DNA from: Paraburkholderia phytofirmans PsJN
Lineage (GTDB): Bacteria > Pseudomonadota > Gammaproteobacteria > Burkholderiales > Burkholderiaceae
Length of the DNA: 64,000 bases
Assembly: GCF_000020125.1 (NCBI RefSeq)
Contig: NC_010676.1
Location: forward strand, 372,001-436,000
Direction: 5' to 3'
The translations under genes and the position numbers were made by a program. How positions within the stretch are numbered: the first letter of the stretch is position 1; each line of letters starts with the position of its first letter. Of the stretch, positions 59,369-64,000 are shown piece after piece. A model generated the notes under the pieces. It ran no database searches and was not told the DNA's origin. It worked only from the letters and a program-made list of their open reading frames with translations.

Positions 59369-60895
59369 ATGTCCAGCCGTACAGCGACGGCGCTTTGGAC
59401 GCAGCGGTTCCAGCGTCCAACCGACTCGAACATGAGCCTGCAAGGGCAGATCCGCCAGATGCTGGTGGCCGCGATTCTGGACGGCCAGCTGCCGCCGCAG
59501 ACCGCGCTGCCGTCCAGCCGGGAACTGGCCGATCAACTGAGCGTCGCGAGAAATACGGTCGTGCTGGCGTACCAGCAACTCGTGGAGGAGGGCTATCTGA
59601 TTTCGCGCGAGCGCAGCGGGCACTTCGTCAATCCAGCGATGCTGGAGGGACGCCACGGCTTCAAAGCGGTGCACACGGTGCCCGGCAGCGAGCAGGAGCA
59701 CGCGAGCGCGCGCCCCGATTGGGCCCAGCGTGTACAACGGCGGCCGTCCGCGCAGCGCAACATCGTCAAGCCCGGCAACTGGCAGGATTACGAATTTCCC
59801 TTTATCTACGGGCAATTCGACCAGTCGCTCTTTCCGACCAACGACTGGCGCGAATGCTGTATGAAGTCACTGTCGGTGATGGAGATCCGCAACTGGGCGC
59901 CCGATCTGATCGGCCGCGACGACGACACGCTGATCCAGCAGATCCGCACGCGCGTACTGCCGCGCCGCGGCGTGTTTGCGATGCCGGATGAGATCGTCAT
60001 CACGATGGGCTGCCAACAGGCGTTATATCTGATCGCCGATCTGCTGGCGCGCGAACGCACCACGGTAGGCTTTGAGAACCCCGGCTATCCGGACGCGCGC
60101 AATATCTTCGAGAACCGCAACGCGCAACTGATACCGCTGCCGGTCGATGAAGGCGGCGTGCGCCCGGTCGACGACGCGCACCTGTTCGCCCAATGCGACT
60201 ACGTGTACGTGACGCCGAGCCACCAGTGCCCCACTACGGCCACCATGCCGATCGAACGCCGGCATGCCTTGCTCGAACTCGCGCAGAAGCACGACTTCGT
60301 GCTGATCGAAGACGACTACGAAAGCGAAAACAATTTCTCGGGCCTGCCGCATCCGGCGCTCAAGAGTCTGGACAAGGCCGACCGTGTGATCTACATCGGC
60401 AGTCTGTCGAAGACGTTCGCGCCCGGCCTGCGGCTCGGCTATATCGTCGGTCCGCGCGAACTGGTGCAGGAATTGCGCGCGTTGCGCCGGCTCATGGTGC
60501 GGCATCCGGCAGCCTACATTCAGCGCGCGTTCGCGACGTTTCTCTCGCTCGGTCATCACGACGCACTGCTGCGCCGGCTGGCCCACGCTTATCGCGAGCG
60601 CGCGCTGGCGCTGATGGCGGCGCTCGATACCCACATGCCCGAAGCGCGTCACATCCCGATTACGGGCGGGGCCTCATGCTGGGTGCAAGGTCCGCCCTGG
60701 CTCGACGCCGTGCGTCTTGCAGACGACGCCGAACAGCACGGCATTCTGATCGAATTGGGCGGCGTGTTCTTCATGGACGGCCTGGAGCAGAAGAACTGCT
60801 TCCGGATGGGCTTTTCTGCGATCAAGCTCGACAAGATCGACGCCGGCGTGCGCCTGCTGGCCGAACTCGTGCGCAAGCAGAAGCCCGCGCTTTAA
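59369..60895 (+). CDS. tauR: TauR-like MocR family regulator
   Basis: A 508-residue GntR-aminotransferase regulator. The winged helix is in residues about 22-90 (ILDGQLPPQTALPSSRELADQLSVARNTVVLAYQQL). The PLP domain carries IEDDYESENNF and IGSLSKTFAPGLRLGYIVG with the Schiff-base Lys. The ATG at 59369 has GAGGAAG upstream. It diverges from tauABC, where TauR activators of taurine genes sit in other proteobacteria. Half-sites of the 31-bp motif 22 bp apart suit the MocR mode of binding direct repeats. Taurine or a derived Schiff base with PLP would be the effector. Confidence 0.88.
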   Translation: MSSRTATALWTQRFQRPTDSNMSLQGQIRQMLVAAILDGQLPPQTALPSSRELADQLSVARNTVVLAYQQLVEEGYLISRERSGHFVNPAMLEGRHGFKAVHTVPGSEQEHASARPDWAQRVQRRPSAQRNIVKPGNWQDYEFPFIYGQFDQSLFPTNDWRECCMKSLSVMEIRNWAPDLIGRDDDTLIQQIRTRVLPRRGVFAMPDEIVITMGCQQALYLIADLLARERTTVGFENPGYPDARNIFENRNAQLIPLPVDEGGVRPVDDAHLFAQCDYVYVTPSHQCPTTATMPIERRHALLELAQKHDFVLIEDDYESENNFSGLPHPALKSLDKADRVIYIGSLSKTFAPGLRLGYIVGPRELVQELRALRRLMVRHPAAYIQRAFATFLSLGHHDALLRRLAHAYRERALALMAALDTHMPEARHIPITGGASCWVQGPPWLDAVRLADDAEQHGILIELGGVFFMDGLEQKNCFRMGFSAIKLDKIDAGVRLLAELVRKQKPAL

Positions 60896-60937
60896 CCGCG
60901 TCCGAAGTCAAAGACGCGCGTTAAGGACGTCAAGGCA

Positions 60938-61798
60938 TCAGAAGGTTGCCGCGAGTTCCTTGGCGGCTTCCTGAAGGCGCGGCACGAATTCGAGCGCGCG
61001 AGAGAGCGGTGCGCGCGAGACCGGCGCATGCACGGCGATTGCCGCGATACAGGTGCCGTTCTCATCGATCACCGGCGCCGCGACGCACACGATGCCGGCC
61101 AGAAACTCCTCGTTATCGATTGCAATACGCTTGTGCGCGGTGCGGTCGAGTTCCGCCTCCAGCAGTTCCGGATCGGTAATGGTGTTCTGCGTGAAGCGTT
61201 CGAGCTTCAGCGCGCGCACCAGCGCCGAGCGTTGTTCGCGCGGCAGCATGGCGAGCAGCAGCTTGCCGCTCGCGCTGCAATACGCGGGCACGTGCGAGCC
61301 GGGTTTGAGATCGAGCCGCAACGGCCACGGCGCTTCCATGCGGTCGAGGTACAACACCTCGGTTTCGTGCAGCATGGTGAGATTGCAGGTCTCGCCGAGA
61401 TCGGCCACCAGACGCGCGAGGATCGCATGACGCAGGCGCCGCGCGCCGGAATGCATCACCACACCCAACGCAAGCTGTGCGAGCCGCGGTCCGATCACAT
61501 ACGCGTTTTTCTGGCCGGGCTCGCGAATCACGAGCCCGCCCGCCTCGAGCGAAGCGAGCATGCGATGCAGCGACGCCTTGGGCAGCGCCACGTCTTGCGC
61601 GATGTCGGCAAGCGAAACCGGGCCGTCCGAGTTGACGAGGTGTTCGAGCAACGCAAACGCGCGCAGCGTCGGAGTATCCGCTTTGGTCATGCCTGCCGTT
61701 CCGGAAAATGGATCGGCGTCATTGTACAACCCGGCCTCGGGCCGCCCGGCCTTGGCGCCGCGGGCCGGGGACTCTGCCGTGTCTAACGGTTCGCTCAT
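60938..61798 (-). CDS. IclR family regulator 1
   Basis: A 286-residue IclR-type regulator. The winged helix is in about residues 45-110 (LRAFALLEHLVNSDGPVSLADIAQDVALPKASLHRMLASLEAGGL), and the effector domain follows, with the GETCNLTMLHETEVLYLDRME and PAYCSASGKLLLAMLP motifs. The start may be the ATG at 61798 (GAGG eight bases upstream) or at 61819, which would overlap the preceding gene's stop. Collinear paralogue of the next gene; the two are tandem on the minus strand. Confidence 0.85.
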   Translation of the reverse strand: MSEPLDTAESPARGAKAGRPEAGLYNDADPFSGTAGMTKADTPTLRAFALLEHLVNSDGPVSLADIAQDVALPKASLHRMLASLEAGGLVIREPGQKNAYVIGPRLAQLALGVVMHSGARRLRHAILARLVADLGETCNLTMLHETEVLYLDRMEAPWPLRLDLKPGSHVPAYCSASGKLLLAMLPREQRSALVRALKLERFTQNTITDPELLEAELDRTAHKRIAIDNEEFLAGIVCVAAPVIDENGTCIAAIAVHAPVSRAPLSRALEFVPRLQEAAKELAATF

Positions 61799-61808
61799 GG
61801 GAAAGGCC

Positions 61809-62645
61809 TCAGCGCTCATGGTACGGATGCTCCGCGGAAGGGCCGGCGGATAACAGCGGAGCCAGCTTCAACGCTGCGTCCTTGAGCTTCGGCACGGCCT
61901 TGAGCAGGTCGTTCAGACTCGCTCGCGCGGTCGGCGCGTGAATCGCCAACGCGGCCAGCACATGCCCGGCGGCGGCGTCGCGCACCGGCACCGCAACCGC
62001 CACCATGCCACGCACCAGCTCCTCGTTGTCGATGCCGATTCCGCGCGCGGCGAGCCGGTCGAGTTCCGCTTCGAGCAGATTCAGTTCCGTCAATGTACCT
62101 TGCGTTCTGCGCTCCAGCGTCAGCCGCGCGAGCACGGGACGGCGCTCGGCCGGCGGCATCTGCGACAGGAACAGCTTGCCGCTCGCGGTGCAGTGCAACG
62201 GCACACGCGTGCCGGGCTGCAGGTGCAGCCGCAGCGGTTCGGTGGTCTCCACGCGTTCGAGATAGAGGACGGTGTCGCGGTCCAGCGCGGTGAGATTGCA
62301 GGTCTCGCCGAGCGCGTCCACCAGCGAGCGCAGCAGCGAACGGCAGGCGCGCCCGAACGTGTTGTTGGATAGCGTGGTGAGCGCGAGCTGTGCCGCTTTC
62401 GGACCCAGCGTGATGCCACGGTCCGTGCCGCGCGAATCGGGTAAATGCATCACGTAGCCCTGCGTTTCAAGCGATTCGATCAGCCGCATCAGCGTGGCCT
62501 TGGGAATGTGCAGGCGCAGCGAGAGTTGCGAAAGCGAAAACGGCTGTCCCGCGCCCGCGAGTTGCTCGAGCACGGCCAATGCGCGCAGCGCCCGGGAATC
62601 CTCGGCGAGAGGTTCACCGCGTGGGGACGAGCAAAGTGCTTGCAT
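61809..62645 (-). CDS. IclR family regulator 2
   Basis: A 278-residue IclR-type regulator, with the HTH LRALAVLEQLAGAGQPFSLSQLSLRLHIPKATLMRLIESLETQGYV and effector motifs GETCNLTALDRDTVLYLERVE and PLHCTASGKLFLSQMP. The ATG at 62645 has AGGAAG upstream; longer frames to 62834 would run through the promoter region. It diverges from the GMC oxidoreductase gene with inverted repeats between, so it probably regulates that gene. Confidence 0.85.
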   Translation of the reverse strand: MQALCSSPRGEPLAEDSRALRALAVLEQLAGAGQPFSLSQLSLRLHIPKATLMRLIESLETQGYVMHLPDSRGTDRGITLGPKAAQLALTTLSNNTFGRACRSLLRSLVDALGETCNLTALDRDTVLYLERVETTEPLRLHLQPGTRVPLHCTASGKLFLSQMPPAERRPVLARLTLERRTQGTLTELNLLEAELDRLAARGIGIDNEELVRGMVAVAVPVRDAAAGHVLAALAIHAPTARASLNDLLKAVPKLKDAALKLAPLLSAGPSAEHPYHER

Positions 62646-62717
62646 ACGCTTCCTGGCTGTCGATCGGTGGCTGTCCGACGTCCGCGTACGCCGCGCGGGC
62701 CGGCCGGTCATTTCTAA

Positions 62718-62786
62718 AAGTGAAACAAAAAACGCTGTTTCTGTTTCAGATGAACCGATAGTAGCGGGAATTTCTTGAACAGGAAA
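62718..62786. promoter_or_regulatory. inverted repeats between IclR and GMC genes
   Basis: TGAAACA (62721) and TGTTTCA (62742) are inverted with 14 bp between; GAAACA and TGTTTC at 62722 and 62736 are also inverted with 8 bp between. A near-palindrome TTTCTTG...CAGGAAA is at 62771-62786. Such GAAAC/GTTTC arms are usual in IclR operators. Confidence 0.45.
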
Positions 62787-62850
62787 CGGGCTGAACATAA
62801 ATTTCAACGAAACATACCGTTTTTTATAAAACATGTAGGAGACAGGTCAC

Positions 62851-64000
62851 ATGGCAGACCGATTCGACTTCGTCGTCGTCGGCGCGGGATCCGCGGGTTG
62901 CGTGCTGGCGAACCGGCTTTCCGAAGGCGGCCGCTACTCGGTGTGTCTACTCGAAGCCGGGCCGGCCGACCGTTTCATGTGGATTCATATCCCCATCGGC
63001 TATGGCAAGACGATGTTTCACCCGGTCTACAACTGGGGCTTCTATACCGATCCCGATCCGAACATGCACAATCGCCGGCTCTATTGGCCGCGTGGCCGTA
63101 CGCTGGGCGGCAGCAGTTCGATCAACGGTCTGATCTATGTGCGCGGACAACGGGACGATTACGACAACTGGGCGCGACTCGGCAATCGCGGCTGGAGTTG
63201 GCAAGACTGCCTGCCGTATTTCAAACGGCTGGAGCATAACGAACTGGGCGAAGGGCCGACGCGCGGTGTCGACGGACCGCTGTGGGCCTCGACGATCAAA
63301 CAGCGCCACGAACTGGTGGATGCGTTTATCGAGGCATCGAATTCGTTAGGCGTGGCAAGCATCGACGACTTCAATACGGGCGATCAGGAAGGCGTCGGCT
63401 ACTATCAGCTGACCACGCGCCGCGGGTTTCGCTGCTCGACGGCTGTTGCTTATCTCAAACCCGCGCGGCAGCGCCAGAACCTGCATGTGGAAACCGACGC
63501 GATGGCCTCGAAGATTCTTTTCGAAGGCACCCGCGCCTGCGGCGTGCAGTATCGGCAACACGGCGAGTTGCGCGAAGTGCGCGCCAATCGCGAAGTGATC
63601 CTGACCGCCGGTGCATTGCAGTCCCCGCAATTGCTGCAACTGTCCGGCGTGGGACCGGCCGCGCTACTGCGCGAGTTCGGCATTCCCGTGGTGGCCAATC
63701 GCGCGGGCGTTGGCGAGAATTTGCAGGACCATCTGCAAATCCGTCTGATCTATGAAGTGACGAAGCCGATCACGACCAACGATCAACTGCGTTCATGGAC
63801 GGGCCGCGCGAAGATGGGCCTGCAATGGGCGCTGATGCGCAGCGGCCCGCTCGCGGTCGGTATCAACCAGGGTGGCATGTTCTGCCGCGCGCTGCCTGAA
63901 GAATCGGCGACACCGGATACCCAGTTCCATTTCTCGACGCTGTCGGCGGATTCCGCGGGCGGCAACGTCCACGACTTTCCCGGTTGTACGTACTCGATCT
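62851..64000 (+). CDS. GMC family oxidoreductase (choline dehydrogenase-like), 3' truncated by window
   Basis: The first 383 codons of a flavin-dependent glucose-methanol-choline oxidoreductase. The FAD motif is DFVVVGAGSAGCVLANRLSEGG, the first GMC signature is in RGRTLGGSSSINGLIYVRGQ, and VILTAGALQSPQLLQLSGVGP is the second. It opens at an ATG with AGGAGAC about 10 bases upstream and stays open to the end of the window, so the catalytic His region lies outside. It diverges from the IclR gene. The family oxidises alcohols; the substrate here is not known. Confidence 0.9.
   Translation, partial: MADRFDFVVVGAGSAGCVLANRLSEGGRYSVCLLEAGPADRFMWIHIPIGYGKTMFHPVYNWGFYTDPDPNMHNRRLYWPRGRTLGGSSSINGLIYVRGQRDDYDNWARLGNRGWSWQDCLPYFKRLEHNELGEGPTRGVDGPLWASTIKQRHELVDAFIEASNSLGVASIDDFNTGDQEGVGYYQLTTRRGFRCSTAVAYLKPARQRQNLHVETDAMASKILFEGTRACGVQYRQHGELREVRANREVILTAGALQSPQLLQLSGVGPAALLREFGIPVVANRAGVGENLQDHLQIRLIYEVTKPITTNDQLRSWTGRAKMGLQWALMRSGPLAVGINQGGMFCRALPEESATPDTQFHFSTLSADSAGGNVHDFPGCTYSI

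Overview
The window looks like a chromosomal segment of a Burkholderiaceae bacterium, most likely Paraburkholderia or Burkholderia. The grounds are high GC, tightly packed operons with ATGA overlaps, several MocR/GntR-aminotransferase regulators, and taurine and Liv-type ABC gene sets as those genera carry them. Species is not claimed. I see no rRNA, tRNA, CRISPR array, intact insertion sequence or phage.

Layout. 0-3.6 kb: tail of a surface-polysaccharide cluster (glycosyltransferase, methyltransferase with a coiled-coil tail, UDP-GlcNAc 2-epimerase). 3.6-18.9 kb: a TetR regulator diverging from one long operon. It combines a 6-hydroxynicotinate-reductase-like protein, a UPF0280 protein, two paralogous 'amino acid synthesis' (PF06684) proteins, a branched-chain-type ABC importer with fused permeases, an enamidase-like amidohydrolase, and a molybdenum hydroxylase whose large subunit is fused to three cytochrome c domains. 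Together these read as a reductive route for nicotinate or a related N-heterocycle. 19-22 kb: small housekeeping or stress genes (ECF sigma factor, small membrane protein, ferredoxin, methyltransferase, histone-H1-like protein). 22-26 kb: class III aminotransferase with a divergent MocR regulator, and a LysE exporter. 26-28 kb: an AT-richer accessory patch with a degenerate flavin reductase and a heavy-metal-associated domain lacking its CxxC. 28-39.6 kb: a series of short-chain/NmrA oxidoreductases, TetR, MocR and LysR regulators, azoreductase, GNAT, VOC and alpha/beta hydrolase genes.

39.7-60.9 kb is an extended taurine/sulfonate locus: CobW GTPase, YtcJ-type amidohydrolase, sodium:solute symporter and DUF3311 protein; a TauX/TauY-like taurine dehydrogenase; a permease; a CobS/CobT-like pair; a TauE-type exporter, Pta, Xsc, a phosphonoacetaldehyde-dehydrogenase-like enzyme, TauABC and TauR. 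Taurine would be imported (TauABC), deaminated to sulfoacetaldehyde (TauXY), cleaved by Xsc to acetyl phosphate and sulfite, converted to acetyl-CoA (Pta), and the sulfite exported. A 31-bp motif occurs three times (43967, 56116, 59223), each in a promoter region of this locus. It is the best candidate for the TauR operator and ties the amidohydrolase/symporter operon to taurine metabolism.

60.9-64 kb: two tandem IclR regulators and a divergent GMC oxidoreductase that runs off the end. A second MocR regulator (32332) has its own candidate operator shared by two divergent operons. Start codons were chosen from ribosome binding sites and family starts; functions were assigned from motifs and context without database searches.
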